Source of the DNA: Pseudomonas tructae
Lineage (GTDB): Bacteria; Pseudomonadota; Gammaproteobacteria; Pseudomonadales; Pseudomonadaceae
Direction of reading: 5' to 3'
Assembly (NCBI RefSeq): GCF_004214895.1
Contig: NZ_CP035952.1
Location: forward strand, 5,432,501 to 5,496,500
DNA: 64,000 bases
Shown here: positions 30,833-42,214 of the stretch, one piece after another
Layout of the letters: the number at the start of each line of letters is the position of its first letter
Numbering within the stretch: the first letter of the stretch is position 1
Program-made: the position numbers and the translations under genes
The notes under the pieces: generated by a model
What the model was told of the DNA's origin: nothing
The model's input: the letters and a program-made list of their open reading frames with translations, nothing else
Database searches by the model: none

Positions 30833-30962
30833 TACAAGGGTCTCCGACGGCCCTAGCCGTCAAGCGGGTCATGCTTTATTATCCAGCATCTTTTTCAGAC
30901 CATCGAGAGGCGTGCGGCCCCACACGCGGGCAGATGGCACGCAGGAAGCCCGGACTAATAAG

Positions 30963-33812
30963 ATGGCATTGAAATCCCCCGCGTTTCGTAAAAAATTCCC
31001 GTTGCTGGTCACCGGCGGTTTGCTGGCGATGCAACCTCTGGCCACCCCATACGTGGTTGCCGCTGAGCAGTTCGACTGCCAAGTGTCTGCTGCCGGAGGC
31101 TGGGACTGCAAGCCCAAAACCCCTGCCGCCGCATTGCCGCCGCGCCCGGTGCACGTCGGTGCTGCCGTCAGTTCGTCCGCCGAAACGCCAGCCGGCTCCG
31201 CCGAGGTCGCCCAGGAACAGGCTCAAGGTCCTGCGCTGGTCACCGAAGCCGAAGGTCGCGTGTTGAAATCGCGCAGCCCCGATGCCAGTCACCTGGACTG
31301 GGTGCCACGTGATCAGCTCACCCCGGCCCAGCTCGCTGAAACCGGGCCATATTGCGCCGGTGCCTACATCGAGCCGACCCGTCCGGGCATGACTGATACC
31401 ACGCCCAAAGACGAATCGCCGACCTATATCGGTGCCAAGGTCTCGCGCTACCAGCAGGAACAGCAGATCGCCACCCTCGCCGGTGACGTAGTCATGCGCC
31501 AGGGCAGCATGCAGGTGGAAGCCGACGAGGCCAACCTGTACCAGGCCGAGAACCGTGGCGAACTGAGCGGCAACGTGAAGATTCGCGACAACGGCTCGCT
31601 GGTCGTGGGCGACCACGCCGACATCCAGCTCGACACTGGTGAAGCCAAGGTCGACAACGCCGAATACGTGATGCACAAATCGCGCATCCGCGGCAGCGCC
31701 CTGTATGCCAAGCGTGCCGAGAACGCCATCATTCGCCTCAAGGATGGTACCTACACCACCTGTGAGCCGAACAGCAACGCCTGGCAGCTCAAGGGCAACA
31801 ACATTACCCTGAACCCGGCCACCGGGTTCGGTACCGCGACCAACGTCACCCTGCGGGTCAAGGATGTGCCGGTGTTCTACACACCGTATATCTACTTCCC
31901 GATCGATGACCGTCGCCAGTCCGGCTTCCTGCCGCCGTCATTCAGCACCAGCAGTGATACCGGCTTCATGCTGGTCACGCCGTACTACTTCAACCTGGCG
32001 CCGAACTACGACGCCACCTTGTACCCACGCTACATGGCCAAGCGCGGCATGTTGATGGAAGGCGAGTTCCGCTACCTGACCAAGTCCAGCGAAGGGCAGT
32101 TTGGTGGTGCTTACCTGAATGACAAGGACGATGATCGCAAGCTGCAGACGGACTACAAAGACCAGCGCTGGATGATCAACTGGCAACACAAGGGTGGCCT
32201 TGATGAGCGCCTGATGACCGAAGTCGATTACACCGACATCAGCGATCCGTTCTACTTCCAGGACCTGGAGTCGGATCAGATTGGTGTTGAAAGCAAGGAC
32301 TTCATCAACCAGCAAGGTGCATTGACCTGGCGTGGCGACAGCTATACCGCGCGTTTGAATGTGCAGGCCTTTGAGCTGGCGACTATCTCCCAGATCACCC
32401 CTTACGACAGGCTGCCGCAGATCAGCTTCAACGGAATGCTGCCGTATCATCCGGGTGGCTTTGACTTTAGTTATGAAACTGAAGCAGTCCGATTTGACCG
32501 AGATCTGAAAAACGATCTGGTTTTTGACAAAGATGGCAATCCTGATACCTCTGCTGGGGTCGTGACTGACGCATTTGGTAGCGTAATCGGTGGCAGACGA
32601 CTTGACGAAAACGTTTTTGGCCTTGCCCGCGCCAACGGTACCCGCCTGAATGCGGCACCGAAGATCAGCCTGCCGCTCACTGCGACTTATGGCTACTTGA
32701 CGCCTTCAATCAAGTACATGACCACTCACTACGACCTTGACCTCGATGGTAAAGGCAAGAGCGATCTGGCAAACGCAAGCCAGGCAACACGAGACCTGCA
32801 GGGTGAATTCAGCAGCACCCAGACTCGCAACGTCCCCATCTTCAGCGTCGACAGCGGCCTCTACTTCGACCGTAACACGCAATGGTTCGGCAAAAACTAT
32901 CGCCAGACCCTGGAGCCGCGACTGTACTACCTGTATGTCCCTTATGAAGATCAGAAGGACATCCCGATTTTCGACAGCGGCGAAAACACGTTCAGCTATT
33001 CTTCACTGTTTCGCGACAACCGGTTCTCCGGGGTTGACCGTATCGGCGACGAGAACAAGCTGTCGCTGGGCGTGACTAACCGCTGGATCGAAGAAAACGG
33101 CTTTGAGCGTCAACGCCTCAGCGTTGGCCAGGCACTGTACTTCAAGGACCGCAAGGTTCAATTGCCGGGTATCTCGTTCGAAGACCGCAAGGATGCTCAG
33201 TCCGACGTATCTCCGTACGCGCTTGAGTACGAGTACCGCTTCAACCGCGACTGGCGCTTCAACTCCGATTTCAACTGGGATCCGGATAGCCGCAGCACCC
33301 GTTCGGGCAGCGCTATGTTCCATTACCAGCCTGAAGACAATGTCAACAAAGTGGTCAACCTCGGCTACCGCTACCGTAATGACATGGTCACCTACAACAG
33401 CACCACCGGTCGCTGGCAGGTAGGTGGCGGTGACTACGGAACGCCAGGCGATCCGAACTACGTCAAGGACTACTACAAGATCCAGCAGCATGACTTCTCG
33501 GTCATGTGGCCGATCGTTCCTCAATGGACGGCAATTGCGCGCTGGCAGCATGACTACAACCGCAACCGTACCCTGGAAGCCTTCGGCGGTTTCGAGTATG
33601 ACAACTGCTGCTGGAAACTGCGCCTGATCAACCGTTACTGGATCGATTACGACGATTTCAACCAGGCAGTTCCGCAAAACGAAAAAGGCGACCACGGCGT
33701 CTTCCTGCAGATTGTGCTGAAAGGCCTCGGCGGCGTAGTGGGCAACAAGGTCGAGTCGTTCCTCGACCAAGGCATTCAAGGTTATCGTACTCGTGAAGAC
33801 CAAGCTTACTGA
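30963..33812 (+). CDS. lptD: LPS-assembly outer-membrane protein LptD
   Basis: LptD inserts lipopolysaccharide into the outer leaflet with LptE. The 949-residue protein has a signal peptide ([20 protein letters not shown]...VVAA), N-terminal Cys residues in EQFDCQ and WDCKPK, a Pseudomonas-type N-terminal extension, a beta-jellyroll domain ([19 protein letters not shown]), a large C-terminal barrel, and the C-terminal Cys pair in [10 protein letters not shown] for the essential disulfides. The start at 30963 gives this signal peptide. Bases about 32460-32800 are richer in A/T than the rest of the gene and encode an extracellular-loop-like segment. Confidence 0.96.
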   Translation: MALKSPAFRKKFPLLVTGGLLAMQPLATPYVVAAEQFDCQVSAAGGWDCKPKTPAAALPPRPVHVGAAVSSSAETPAGSAEVAQEQAQGPALVTEAEGRVLKSRSPDASHLDWVPRDQLTPAQLAETGPYCAGAYIEPTRPGMTDTTPKDESPTYIGAKVSRYQQEQQIATLAGDVVMRQGSMQVEADEANLYQAENRGELSGNVKIRDNGSLVVGDHADIQLDTGEAKVDNAEYVMHKSRIRGSALYAKRAENAIIRLKDGTYTTCEPNSNAWQLKGNNITLNPATGFGTATNVTLRVKDVPVFYTPYIYFPIDDRRQSGFLPPSFSTSSDTGFMLVTPYYFNLAPNYDATLYPRYMAKRGMLMEGEFRYLTKSSEGQFGGAYLNDKDDDRKLQTDYKDQRWMINWQHKGGLDERLMTEVDYTDISDPFYFQDLESDQIGVESKDFINQQGALTWRGDSYTARLNVQAFELATISQITPYDRLPQISFNGMLPYHPGGFDFSYETEAVRFDRDLKNDLVFDKDGNPDTSAGVVTDAFGSVIGGRRLDENVFGLARANGTRLNAAPKISLPLTATYGYLTPSIKYMTTHYDLDLDGKGKSDLANASQATRDLQGEFSSTQTRNVPIFSVDSGLYFDRNTQWFGKNYRQTLEPRLYYLYVPYEDQKDIPIFDSGENTFSYSSLFRDNRFSGVDRIGDENKLSLGVTNRWIEENGFERQRLSVGQALYFKDRKVQLPGISFEDRKDAQSDVSPYALEYEYRFNRDWRFNSDFNWDPDSRSTRSGSAMFHYQPEDNVNKVVNLGYRYRNDMVTYNSTTGRWQVGGGDYGTPGDPNYVKDYYKIQQHDFSVMWPIVPQWTAIARWQHDYNRNRTLEAFGGFEYDNCCWKLRLINRYWIDYDDFNQAVPQNEKGDHGVFLQIVLKGLGGVVGNKVESFLDQGIQGYRTREDQAY

Positions 33813-35112
33813 TTGTCTGCGCCCGCTGTTGCTGGGCGCAGTATTGCTGAGCGGCGCGGCGCATGCCGCTCCGCAACCCCTGGACAGCGTTGTGGCCATC
33901 GTCGATAACGACGTGGTGATGAAAAGCCAGCTGGACAGCCGCGTGCATGAGGTCCAGCAGACCATCGCCAAGCGTGGCGGCGGCGCGCCGCCCGCCGGCG
34001 CGCTGGAGCAACAGGTGCTCGAGCGCCTGATCGTCGAGAACCTGCAACTGCAGATCGGCGACCGCTCAGGCATTCGCATCACCGACGAGGAGCTGAACCA
34101 GGCCATCGGCACCATTGCCCAGCGCAATGGCATGAGCCTGGAGCAGTTCCGCGCGGCCCTGGCACGTGACGGCCTGTCGTATGACGATGCCCGCGAGCAG
34201 GTGCGTCGCGAGATGATCATCAGCCGCGTGCGTCAGCGCCGGGTTGCTGAACGTATCCAGGTCTCGGAGCAGGAAGTGAAGAACTTCCTTGCCTCGGAGC
34301 AGGGCCAGATGCAATTGTCGGAAGAATGGCGACTGGCCAATATCCTGATCCCGACGCCGGAGAGCGCCAACGCGGCGCAGATCCAGGCGGCGGCCAACAA
34401 GGCCGGCGAGGTGTACTCGAAACTGAGGAGCGGCGCTGACTTCGCTCGGATGGCAATCGAAAACTCCGCCAGCGAAAATGCCCTGGAAGGCGGCGAAATG
34501 GGCTGGCGCAAAGCCGGTCAGTTGCCACCTGACTTCGCCAGGATGCTCAGTAGCCTGAGCGTCGGCGAGATTACTCAGCCGCTGCGTATTCCTACCGGCT
34601 TCATCATCATCAAGATGCAGGAAAAGCGCGGTGGTAGCGAAGCGATGATGCGCGACGAAGTGCATGTGCGCCACATCCTGATCAAGCCAAGCGAAATCCG
34701 CAGCGAAGCGGCGACCAAAGAGCTGGCACAACGGCTCTACGACCGCATCCAGAATGGCGAAGACTTCGCCGAATTGGCGAAGAGCTTCTCCGAGGATCCG
34801 GGTTCGGCCCTCAATGGCGGCGACCTGAACTGGGTCGATCCGAGCGCCCTGGTGCCCGAGTTCCGCGAGCAGATGGCCAACGCCCAACAGGGTGTGGTGA
34901 CCAAGCCGTTCCAGACTCAGTACGGCTGGCACGTCCTCGAAGTAATGGGCCGCCGCGCCACCGACAGCACCGAGCAAGCCCGCGAGCAACAAGCGATGAA
35001 CGTGCTGCGTAACCGCAAGTACGACGAAGAACTGCAGACCTGGTTGCGTCAGATCCGTGACGAAGCCTATGTCGAAATCAAGCTTCCTGGCGTCGATCAG
35101 GCCGCGCAGTGA
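33793..35112 (+). CDS. surA: Periplasmic chaperone/peptidyl-prolyl isomerase SurA
   Basis: SurA escorts outer-membrane proteins, LptD among them, through the periplasm. The 439-residue protein begins at a GTG at 33793, 20 bp inside the end of lptD, which gives the signal peptide [20 protein letters not shown]...AHA. It has the N-terminal chaperone domain ([19 protein letters not shown]), two parvulin domains (about 172-275 and 285-385; the second starts [12 protein letters not shown]), and a short C-terminal helix. The overlap with lptD suggests coupled translation. Confidence 0.96.
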   Translation: MKTKLTDCLRPLLLGAVLLSGAAHAAPQPLDSVVAIVDNDVVMKSQLDSRVHEVQQTIAKRGGGAPPAGALEQQVLERLIVENLQLQIGDRSGIRITDEELNQAIGTIAQRNGMSLEQFRAALARDGLSYDDAREQVRREMIISRVRQRRVAERIQVSEQEVKNFLASEQGQMQLSEEWRLANILIPTPESANAAQIQAAANKAGEVYSKLRSGADFARMAIENSASENALEGGEMGWRKAGQLPPDFARMLSSLSVGEITQPLRIPTGFIIIKMQEKRGGSEAMMRDEVHVRHILIKPSEIRSEAATKELAQRLYDRIQNGEDFAELAKSFSEDPGSALNGGDLNWVDPSALVPEFREQMANAQQGVVTKPFQTQYGWHVLEVMGRRATDSTEQAREQQAMNVLRNRKYDEELQTWLRQIRDEAYVEIKLPGVDQAAQ

Positions 35113-36098
35113 AACCTCAGCGCTTCGCCCTCACACCCGGCGAACCAGCCGGCATAGGTCCCGACCTGTGCCTGCTGCTCGCCGCGCAAGCCCAGCCGCA
35201 CCCCCTGATTGCCATTACCAGCCGTGACCTGCTCGCCGAGCGGGCCACGCAGCTGGCTGTGGCAGTCACGCTGCTACCGGTAACTCTCGACGCACTCCCC
35301 GACCAGCCTGCGCCAGCAGGTAGCTTGTACGTCTGGGATACGCCATTGCAGAAACCGGTAGTCGCTGGCCAGCTGGACAAGGCTAACGCCGCATTCGTGC
35401 TGCACACCCTGACCCGTGCAGGGCAAGGCTGCCTGGACGGGCACTTCGCCGGAATGATTACCGCCCCAGTGCACAAGGGCGTAATCAACGAAAGCGGCAT
35501 CGCCTTCTCTGGCCATACCGAATTCCTCGCTGACCTGACCAGCACCGAGCAAGTGGTGATGATGCTCGCGACCCGCGGCCTGCGCGTGGCCCTGGTGACC
35601 ACTCACCTGCCCCTGCGCGAGGTTGCCGACGCCATCACCAGCGAGCGCCTGGAACGGGTCACACGGATCCTGCATAGCGACCTGCAACACAAGTTCGGCA
35701 TTGCCAACCCGCGCATCCTGGTCTGCGGCCTCAACCCGCATGCCGGCGAAGGTGGCCATCTGGGCTTTGAAGAAATAGACACCATCGAACCGACATTGGC
35801 GCGCCTGCGCCGCGAAGGCATGGACCTTCGTGGCCCGCTGCCCGCCGACACCCTGTTTACCCCCAAATATCTGGAGCACTGCGATGCAGTGCTGGCGATG
35901 TACCACGACCAGGGCCTGCCCGTGCTCAAGTACAAAGGTTTCGGCGCTGCGGTCAACGTGACCCTGGGCCTGCCGATCATCCGTACGTCGGTCGACCATG
36001 GCACCGCCCTGGACCTGGCCGGCAGCGGCAAGATCGACACCGGCAGCCTGCAAGTCGCCCTGGAAACCGCCTACCAGATGGCCGAGACCCGAAAATGA
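35109..36098 (+). CDS. pdxA: 4-hydroxythreonine-4-phosphate dehydrogenase
   Basis: PdxA oxidises 4-phosphohydroxy-threonine in pyridoxal phosphate synthesis. The 329-residue protein begins at a GTG that overlaps the surA stop (gtga). The family pattern is clear: [16 protein letters not shown] at the N-terminus, metal-binding histidines in [20 protein letters not shown] and [16 protein letters not shown], and [10 protein letters not shown] at the end. It lies in the conserved surA-pdxA-rsmA-apaG-apaH order. Confidence 0.96.
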   Translation: MKPQRFALTPGEPAGIGPDLCLLLAAQAQPHPLIAITSRDLLAERATQLAVAVTLLPVTLDALPDQPAPAGSLYVWDTPLQKPVVAGQLDKANAAFVLHTLTRAGQGCLDGHFAGMITAPVHKGVINESGIAFSGHTEFLADLTSTEQVVMMLATRGLRVALVTTHLPLREVADAITSERLERVTRILHSDLQHKFGIANPRILVCGLNPHAGEGGHLGFEEIDTIEPTLARLRREGMDLRGPLPADTLFTPKYLEHCDAVLAMYHDQGLPVLKYKGFGAAVNVTLGLPIIRTSVDHGTALDLAGSGKIDTGSLQVALETAYQMAETRK

Positions 36099-36901
36099 CC
36101 GAGCAATACCAACACAAGGCGCGCAAGCGCTTTGGCCAGAACTTCCTGCACGACGCCGGGGTCATCGACCGTATCCTGCGCTCGATCCACGCCAAAGCCG
36201 GCGAGCGCATGCTGGAGATCGGCCCGGGCCAGGGCGCCCTGACGTCCGGCCTGCTGGCCAGCGGTGCGCAACTGGACGTGGTCGAACTGGACAAGGACCT
36301 GGTACCGATCCTCAATCAGCAGTTCGCTGGCCGCGACAACTTCCGCCTGCATCAGGGCGATGCACTGAAGTTCGACTTCAACACCCTCGGCGCAGCCCCC
36401 AACAGCCTGCGCGTGGTCGGCAACCTGCCGTACAACATCTCCACCCCGCTGATCTTCCACCTGCTGGCCAACGCCGAGCTGATCCGCGACATGCACTTCA
36501 TGCTGCAGAAGGAAGTGGTCGAGCGTCTGGCCGCAGGCCCGGGTGGTGGCGACTGGGGCCGTCTGTCGATCATGGTGCAGTACCATTGCCGGGTGGAACA
36601 CCTGTTCAACGTTGGCCCAGGCGCATTCAACCCGCCGCCCAAGGTCGACTCGGCAATCGTACGCCTGGTCCCGCACCAGACCCTGCCGTTCCCGGCCAAG
36701 GACCATCGCCTGCTGGAACGCATAGTGCGCGAAGCCTTCAACCAGCGTCGCAAGACCCTGCGCAACACCCTCAAGGCCCTGCTCAGCAGCGAAGCCATCG
36801 AAGCCGCCGGCGTCGATGGCAGCCTGCGCCCGGAGCAACTGGACCTCGCCGCGTTCGTGCGCCTGGCCGACAAGCTGGCCGAGCAACAGGGCGCAGCGTA
36901 A
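36095..36901 (+). CDS. rsmA: 16S rRNA dimethyladenosine transferase RsmA/KsgA
   Basis: RsmA dimethylates A1518 and A1519 of 16S rRNA late in 30S assembly; loss gives kasugamycin resistance. The 268-residue methyltransferase has the SAM-binding [12 protein letters not shown] and [11 protein letters not shown] segments and the catalytic NLPYNIST motif. Its ATG overlaps the pdxA stop by 4 bp. The symbol ksgA is also used; it is unrelated to the RNA-binding regulator RsmA/CsrA. Confidence 0.96.
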   Translation: MTEQYQHKARKRFGQNFLHDAGVIDRILRSIHAKAGERMLEIGPGQGALTSGLLASGAQLDVVELDKDLVPILNQQFAGRDNFRLHQGDALKFDFNTLGAAPNSLRVVGNLPYNISTPLIFHLLANAELIRDMHFMLQKEVVERLAAGPGGGDWGRLSIMVQYHCRVEHLFNVGPGAFNPPPKVDSAIVRLVPHQTLPFPAKDHRLLERIVREAFNQRRKTLRNTLKALLSSEAIEAAGVDGSLRPEQLDLAAFVRLADKLAEQQGAA

Positions 36902-36911
36902 GCCTGCCCAA

Positions 36912-36937
36912 GGCCAGTCATGCCCGCATGACTGGCC
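36912..36937 (+). terminator. Strong hairpin after rsmA
   Basis: A perfect 12-bp inverted repeat (ggccagtcatgc, cc, gcatgactggcc) begins 10 bases after the rsmA stop. No T run follows, so it may be a processing or stability hairpin, or a Rho-linked end, and not a classical terminator. Confidence 0.45.
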
Positions 36938-37004
36938 TGCCACCCCGCCGATAGCCTAGACTGACGCCATCGCCGTATCCGCGTCTGTTGCCAAGGCCCC
37001 TTGC

Positions 37005-37385
37005 ATGTCTGATCCCCGCTACCAGATCGACGTCAGCGTCGTGACCCGCTATCTCAAAGAACAATCCGACCCCGAAAACGATCGTTTCGCCTTCGCCTAT
37101 ACCATCACGGTGAAGAACAACGGTTCTGTGCCCGCCAAACTGATGTCACGGCACTGGCTGATCACCAACGGTGATGGCCATGTCGAAGAGGTCAAGGGCG
37201 CCGGCGTGATCGGTCAGCAACCGCTGATCGATCCCGGGCAAAGCCATACCTACAGCAGTGGCGCGGTGATCAGCACCAAAGTTGGCGCCATGCAGGGGAG
37301 CTATCAGATGTTTGCCGAAGACGGTAAGCGCTTCGACGCAGTCATCGCGCCGTTCCGCCTCGCCGTCCCCGGAGCCCTGCACTGA
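37005..37385 (+). CDS. apaG: ApaG protein
   Basis: A 126-residue protein made of a single fibronectin-III-like ApaG domain. [39 protein letters not shown] and the [20 protein letters not shown] stretch are family hallmarks. The biochemical role is not settled; it is found beside apaH and links to diadenosine tetraphosphate metabolism or magnesium/cobalt efflux have been suggested. Its stop overlaps the apaH start by one base. Confidence 0.93.
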   Translation: MSDPRYQIDVSVVTRYLKEQSDPENDRFAFAYTITVKNNGSVPAKLMSRHWLITNGDGHVEEVKGAGVIGQQPLIDPGQSHTYSSGAVISTKVGAMQGSYQMFAEDGKRFDAVIAPFRLAVPGALH

Positions 37386-38260
37386 TGGCGGTTTACGCAG
37401 TCGGAGACCTGCAAGGCTGCCTTCAGCCACTCAAATGCCTGCTTGAGCGGGTTGCCTTCAACCCGGCAGTCGATCGCTTGTGGCTGGTCGGAGACCTGGT
37501 CAACCGCGGCCCTGAGTCACTGCAGACCCTGCGCTTTCTCTACTCGATCCGCGAATCGCTAGTGTGCGTGCTGGGCAACCATGACCTACATCTGCTCGCC
37601 GCCTGGCACAACATCGAACGCCTGAAAAAAAGTGACACCCTGCGTGAGATTATTGATGCCCCGGATGCCGACGACTTGCTCGACTGGTTGCGCCGGCAAA
37701 AGCTGTTGCATTATGACGAACAACGCGGAGTAGTTCTGGTGCATGCCGGCATCCCGCCGCAGTGGACCCTGGGCAAGGCCCTGGAGTTGGCAGGTGAAGT
37801 CGAGGAAGTGCTGCGCGACGACAACCGCTTCAAGCCCTACCTCGACGGCATGTACGGCAACGAGCCGAACAAGTGGAGCAAGGACCTGAGCGGCGTGACC
37901 CGCCTGCGGGTGATCACCAACTACTTCACCCGCATGCGCTTTTGCACCAGCGAAGGCAAGCTCGACCTCAAGGGCAAGGAAGGCGCCGACACCGCCCCCC
38001 CCGGCTACAAGCCGTGGTTCGCACACAAAGGCCGCCGCTCACGGCATGTGAAGATCATCTTCGGTCACTGGGCAGCCCTTGAAGGCCGCTGCAAGGAGCC
38101 CGGAGTCATTGCCCTGGACACCGGCTGCGTGTGGGGCGGCGCCATGACCCTGTACAACGTCGATACCGGCGCATTTCATCGCTGCGAATGCACCGACGAA
38201 GGCAGCCCGCGAACGCAACCTGCGCCAGCGCAACCGGCTAGAATAAACGACCAGTCCTGA
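37385..38260 (+). CDS. apaH: Symmetrical bis(5'-nucleosyl)-tetraphosphatase ApaH
   Basis: ApaH splits Ap4A into two ADP and removes Np4-type RNA caps. The 291-residue metallophosphatase shows the metal-binding motifs [24 protein letters not shown] and [11 protein letters not shown] near the N-terminus, and [15 protein letters not shown] near the end. The length is slightly above the E. coli form because of a Pro/Ala-rich tail ([15 protein letters not shown]). glpE follows by 14 bp. Confidence 0.96.
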   Translation: MAVYAVGDLQGCLQPLKCLLERVAFNPAVDRLWLVGDLVNRGPESLQTLRFLYSIRESLVCVLGNHDLHLLAAWHNIERLKKSDTLREIIDAPDADDLLDWLRRQKLLHYDEQRGVVLVHAGIPPQWTLGKALELAGEVEEVLRDDNRFKPYLDGMYGNEPNKWSKDLSGVTRLRVITNYFTRMRFCTSEGKLDLKGKEGADTAPPGYKPWFAHKGRRSRHVKIIFGHWAALEGRCKEPGVIALDTGCVWGGAMTLYNVDTGAFHRCECTDEGSPRTQPAPAQPARINDQS

Positions 38261-38274
38261 AGGAAACCGTACCT

Positions 38275-38604
38275 ATGAGCGAATTCAAACGCATCCCTCC
38301 CGAGCAGGCCCAAACGCTGCGCGAGCAAGGTGCGGTCGTGGTCGATATTCGCGACCAGCCAACCTTTGCCCTCGGTCATATCACCGGCTCGAAGCACCTG
38401 GACAACCACTCGGTAGCGGACTTCATTCGTGCTGCCGATCTCGATGCACCCACCGTAGTGGTCTGCTATCACGGCAATTCCAGCCAGAATGCTGCCGCCT
38501 ACCTGATCAGCCAGGGCTTTTCCGACGTCTACAGCCTCGACGGCGGCTTCGAACTGTGGCGCAACACGTATCCTGCAGAAACCGCCCAGGGCACTGCCGA
38601 ATAA
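38275..38604 (+). CDS. glpE: Thiosulfate sulfurtransferase GlpE (single rhodanese domain)
   Basis: A 109-residue cytoplasmic rhodanese that moves sulfur from thiosulfate to cyanide or a thiol. The active-site loop is CYHGNSSQ with Cys64. The CDC25-like fold start [16 protein letters not shown] is visible. It is the last gene of the lptD-to-glpE run. The 281 bp that follow, up to prkA, contain a weak agcccgc/gcgggct inverted repeat at 38622-38642 and otherwise no gene that I can support. Confidence 0.92.
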   Translation: MSEFKRIPPEQAQTLREQGAVVVDIRDQPTFALGHITGSKHLDNHSVADFIRAADLDAPTVVVCYHGNSSQNAAAYLISQGFSDVYSLDGGFELWRNTYPAETAQGTAE

Positions 38605-38885
38605 TTTTTTTCATCTCCCGCAGCCCGCGTCCTGAGCGGGCTCGCGCCTGACCAGACGAACGGTCACGGCGAACTTCATGTACAACCGCCCTTGACCTCC
38701 CTGATTACCAACTATCCTTAAGCCCAGGCCATCCAAAAAGGGGAGAGCCGGTACACCGGCGTGCGGGTCATCGGTAGCGAGTTCTAGGTGTTCTGGGGGG
38801 TATACAGCAGTCGGCAGTGCCGATTGCATGCCAGCATCAACTGACTGATCCGGCGTCGGCTCCACGTATCGAGCGAGGTGACGTC

Positions 38886-40808
38886 ATGAGTATCTTTAGC
38901 CACTTCCAACAACGTTTCGAGTCCACCCGTCAGGAAGAACTTTCGCTGCAAGAGTACCTTGAGCTCTGCAAAAGCGATCGCAGCGCTTATGCCTCGGCGG
39001 CCGAACGCCTGTTGATGGCTATCGGCGAGCCTGAGCTGGTCGACACCTCGAACAATTCCAGGTTGTCGCGTATCTTCTCCAACAAGGTGATCCGCCGCTA
39101 TCCAGCCTTTGAAGACTTCCATGGCATGGAAGAATGCATTGACCAGATCGTTTCCTACTTCCGCCATGCGGCCCAGGGCCTGGAAGAGAAGAAACAGATC
39201 CTTTACCTGCTTGGCCCGGTCGGGGGCGGTAAATCCTCCCTGGCTGAGAAACTCAAGCAGTTGATGGAGAAGGTACCCTTCTACGCCATCAAGGATTCAC
39301 CCGTATTCGAATCGCCGCTGGGGCTGTTCAATGCCACTGAAGATGGCGCCATTCTCGAAGAAGATTTCGGCATACCACGGCGTTACCTGAACACCATCAT
39401 GTCACCTTGGGCGACCAAACGGCTTGCCGAGTTCGGTGGCGACATCAGCCAGTTCAAGGTGGTCAAACTCTACCCGTCGATTCTCAACCAGATCGCCGTG
39501 GCCAAAACCGAACCGGGTGATGAGAACAACCAGGATATTTCTGCCCTGGTGGGCAAGGTCGATATCCGCAAGCTCGAGGAATACCCGCAGAACGACGCCG
39601 ATGCCTACAGCTACTCGGGCGCACTGTGCCGGGCCAACCAGGGCCTGATGGAATTCGTCGAAATGTTCAAGGCACCGATCAAGGTGCTGCACCCGTTGCT
39701 GACAGCAACGCAGGAAGGCAACTACAACAGTACCGAAGGACTCGGTGCGATCCCCTACTCCGGGATTCTGCTCGCCCACTCCAACGAATCGGAATGGCAC
39801 ACCTTCCGCAACAACAAGAACAACGAAGCCTTCATCGACCGGATCTATATCGTCAAAGTACCGTACTGCCTGCGGGTCAGTGACGAGATCAAGATCTACG
39901 ACAAACTGTTGTTCAACAGTTCGCTGGCCAAGGCGCACTGCGCACCCGACACCTTGAAAATGCTGGCACAGTTCACCGTGCTGTCGCGCTTGAAAGAGCC
40001 GGAAAACTCGAACATCTACTCAAAAATGCGTGTCTATGACGGGGAGAACCTCAAGGACACCGATCCCAAAGCCAAGTCGATCCAGGAGTACCGCGACTCC
40101 GCTGGGGTCGATGAAGGGATGAATGGCCTGTCGACCCGTTTCGCTTTCAAGATTCTGTCGAAGGTATTCAACTTCGATCCACATGAAATCGCCGCCAACC
40201 CGGTGCACCTGCTTTACGTACTGGAACAGCAGATCGAACAGGAACAGTTCCCGGCCGAAGTACGCGAACGCTATCTGCGCTTCCTGAAAGAGTACCTGGC
40301 ACCGCGCTACATCGAGTTCATCGGCAAGGAAATCCAGACCGCTTACCTGGAGTCCTACAGCGAATACGGGCAGAACATCTTCGACCGCTACGTGCTGTAC
40401 GCCGACTTCTGGATCCAGGATCAGGAATACCGCGACCCGGAAACCGGCGAGATCCTCAATCGCATCGCCCTCAACGAAGAGTTGGAGAAGATCGAGAAGC
40501 CGGCCGGCATCAGCAATCCGAAGGATTTCCGCAACGAGATCGTCAACTTCGTGTTGCGCGCCCGGGCCAACAACAACGGCAAGAACCCGACCTGGCTCAG
40601 CTATGAAAAACTGCGGGTGGTGATCGAGAAGAAAATGTTCTCCAACACCGAAGACCTGCTGCCGGTCATCAGCTTCAACGCCAAGGCCAGCAAAGAGGAT
40701 CAACAGAAACACAACGACTTCGTCACCCGAATGGTGGAACGCGGCTACACGGACAAGCAAGTTCGGCTGCTCTCGGAATGGTACCTGCGGGTCAGGAAAT
40801 CGCAGTAA
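38886..40808 (+). CDS. prkA: PrkA family serine protein kinase
   Basis: A 640-residue cytoplasmic AAA-type protein with a C-terminal kinase-like domain. The Walker A motif is LLGPVGGGKSSLAEKL, about residues 115-130. In enterics the gene is yeaG, induced by starvation and stress, and B. subtilis PrkA acts in sporulation. The start at 38886 is chosen for the gaggtgacgtc site; an in-frame ATG at 38817 is upstream. It heads the conserved prkA-yeaH-spoVR cluster. Confidence 0.94.
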   Translation: MSIFSHFQQRFESTRQEELSLQEYLELCKSDRSAYASAAERLLMAIGEPELVDTSNNSRLSRIFSNKVIRRYPAFEDFHGMEECIDQIVSYFRHAAQGLEEKKQILYLLGPVGGGKSSLAEKLKQLMEKVPFYAIKDSPVFESPLGLFNATEDGAILEEDFGIPRRYLNTIMSPWATKRLAEFGGDISQFKVVKLYPSILNQIAVAKTEPGDENNQDISALVGKVDIRKLEEYPQNDADAYSYSGALCRANQGLMEFVEMFKAPIKVLHPLLTATQEGNYNSTEGLGAIPYSGILLAHSNESEWHTFRNNKNNEAFIDRIYIVKVPYCLRVSDEIKIYDKLLFNSSLAKAHCAPDTLKMLAQFTVLSRLKEPENSNIYSKMRVYDGENLKDTDPKAKSIQEYRDSAGVDEGMNGLSTRFAFKILSKVFNFDPHEIAANPVHLLYVLEQQIEQEQFPAEVRERYLRFLKEYLAPRYIEFIGKEIQTAYLESYSEYGQNIFDRYVLYADFWIQDQEYRDPETGEILNRIALNEELEKIEKPAGISNPKDFRNEIVNFVLRARANNNGKNPTWLSYEKLRVVIEKKMFSNTEDLLPVISFNAKASKEDQQKHNDFVTRMVERGYTDKQVRLLSEWYLRVRKSQ

Positions 40809-40818
40809 GCGGCAAGTG

Positions 40819-40916
40819 ACAAGCCGCGAGCTGCAAGCTGCCCAGCGCCGCCCCCTGAGGCCGGCGTACCAGCTTGCAGCGGCGGTGGCTGCTCTTTCTT
40901 GCAGCTTGAGGCTTGT
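40819..40916. repeat. Long imperfect inverted repeat between prkA and yeaH
   Basis: Left arm acaagccgcgagctgc (40819-40834) pairs with right arm gcagcttgaggcttgt (40901-40916) at 14 of 16 positions, and the inner arms (gcgccgcc, ggcggtggc) can pair further. The element fills most of the 134-bp gap. The gcttgcagct-type wording is seen in scattered intergenic repeats of Pseudomonas. It may shield prkA mRNA from decay or reduce transcription into yeaH. Confidence 0.6.
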
Positions 40917-40942
40917 AGCTGCATCCAGTCACCGGAGGGACC

Positions 40943-42214
40943 ATGAGCTACGTAATCGACCGACGCCTGAACGGCAAGAACAAGAGCACGGTCAACCGCC
41001 AGCGCTTTTTGCGGCGTTACCGTGACCACATCAAGAAAGCCGTCGAGGAGGCCGTGAGCCGCCGCTCCATCACCGACATGGAGCATGGCGAACAGATCAG
41101 CATCCCCGGCCGCGACATCGACGAACCGGTGCTGCACCATGGCCGCGGCGGCAAACAGACCGTGGTACACCCGGGCAACAAGGAATTCACCGCCGGCGAA
41201 CATATCGCCCGCCCACAAGGCGGCGGTGGCGGAGGCGGCCGCGGCAAAGCCGGCAATTCCGGCGAAGGCATGGATGAGTTCGTCTTCCAGATCACCCAGG
41301 AAGAATTCCTCGAGTTCATGTTCGAAGACCTCGAACTGCCCAACCTGGTCAAGCGTCACCTGACCGGTACCGACACCTTCAAGACCGTGCGCGCCGGCAT
41401 CAGCAACGAAGGCAATCCGTCGCGCATCAACATCATCCGCACCCTGCGCTCAGCCCATGCCCGACGCATCGCCCTGTCCGGCAGCAGCAGGGCGAAATTG
41501 CGCGTGGCCCAGGAAGAACTGGCGCGACTGAAGCGGGAAGAACCAGATAACTTCGGCGATATTCAGGAAATTGAAGGGGAAATCGAACGATTGAGTGCGC
41601 GCATCCATCGCGTACCCTTCCTCGATACGTTCGACCTCAAGTACAACCTGCTGGTCAAGCAACCCAACCCCAGTTCCAAGGCGGTGATGTTCTGCCTGAT
41701 GGACGTTTCCGGCTCCATGACCCAAGCCACCAAAGACATCGCCAAGCGCTTCTTCATCCTCCTGTACCTGTTCCTCAAGCGGAACTACGACAAGATCGAA
41801 GTGGTGTTCATCCGCCATCACACCAGCGCCCGCGAGGTGGACGAAGAGGAGTTTTTCTATTCCCGGGAAACCGGCGGCACCATCGTCTCCAGCGCTCTGA
41901 AGCTGATGCAGGAAATCATGGCCGAACGCTACCCGGCCAATGATTGGAACATCTATGCGGCCCAGGCCTCGGACGGTGACAACTGGAACGATGACTCGCC
42001 GATCTGCCGCGAAATCCTCACCAATCAGATCATGCCGTTCGTCCAGTACTACACTTACGTCGAGATCACCCCTCGCGAACATCAGGCATTGTGGTACGAG
42101 TATGAACGTATCGGCGAAGCCTTTGCCGATACGTTCGCCCAGCAGCAGCTGGTGTCGGCCGGCGATATCTATCCGGTCTTCCGTGAACTCTTCCAGCGCA
42201 GGTTAGTGACATGA
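40943..42214 (+). CDS. yeaH: YeaH family protein (DUF444, VWA-like)
   Basis: A 423-residue protein with a von Willebrand A-like domain. The metal-site motif is [15 protein letters not shown], with DxSxS at about residues 254-258. The N-terminal half has a glycine-rich linker ([16 protein letters not shown]). It always travels with prkA and spoVR and is thought to work with the kinase, but the activity is unknown. A cggaggga site precedes the ATG. spoVR overlaps its stop by 4 bp. Confidence 0.92.
   Translation: MSYVIDRRLNGKNKSTVNRQRFLRRYRDHIKKAVEEAVSRRSITDMEHGEQISIPGRDIDEPVLHHGRGGKQTVVHPGNKEFTAGEHIARPQGGGGGGGRGKAGNSGEGMDEFVFQITQEEFLEFMFEDLELPNLVKRHLTGTDTFKTVRAGISNEGNPSRINIIRTLRSAHARRIALSGSSRAKLRVAQEELARLKREEPDNFGDIQEIEGEIERLSARIHRVPFLDTFDLKYNLLVKQPNPSSKAVMFCLMDVSGSMTQATKDIAKRFFILLYLFLKRNYDKIEVVFIRHHTSAREVDEEEFFYSRETGGTIVSSALKLMQEIMAERYPANDWNIYAAQASDGDNWNDDSPICREILTNQIMPFVQYYTYVEITPREHQALWYEYERIGEAFADTFAQQQLVSAGDIYPVFRELFQRRLVT

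Noticed and set aside
38800..38840. A sigma-54-like promoter (ggcagtgccgattgca) before prkA
   Set aside because: The GG and GC elements are 11 bases apart where 10 are required, and the bases around them match the consensus poorly.
38611..38865. A minus-strand ORF of 84 codons between glpE and prkA
   Set aside because: No ribosome binding site, no known family, and the frame begins inside the prkA leader; probably chance.
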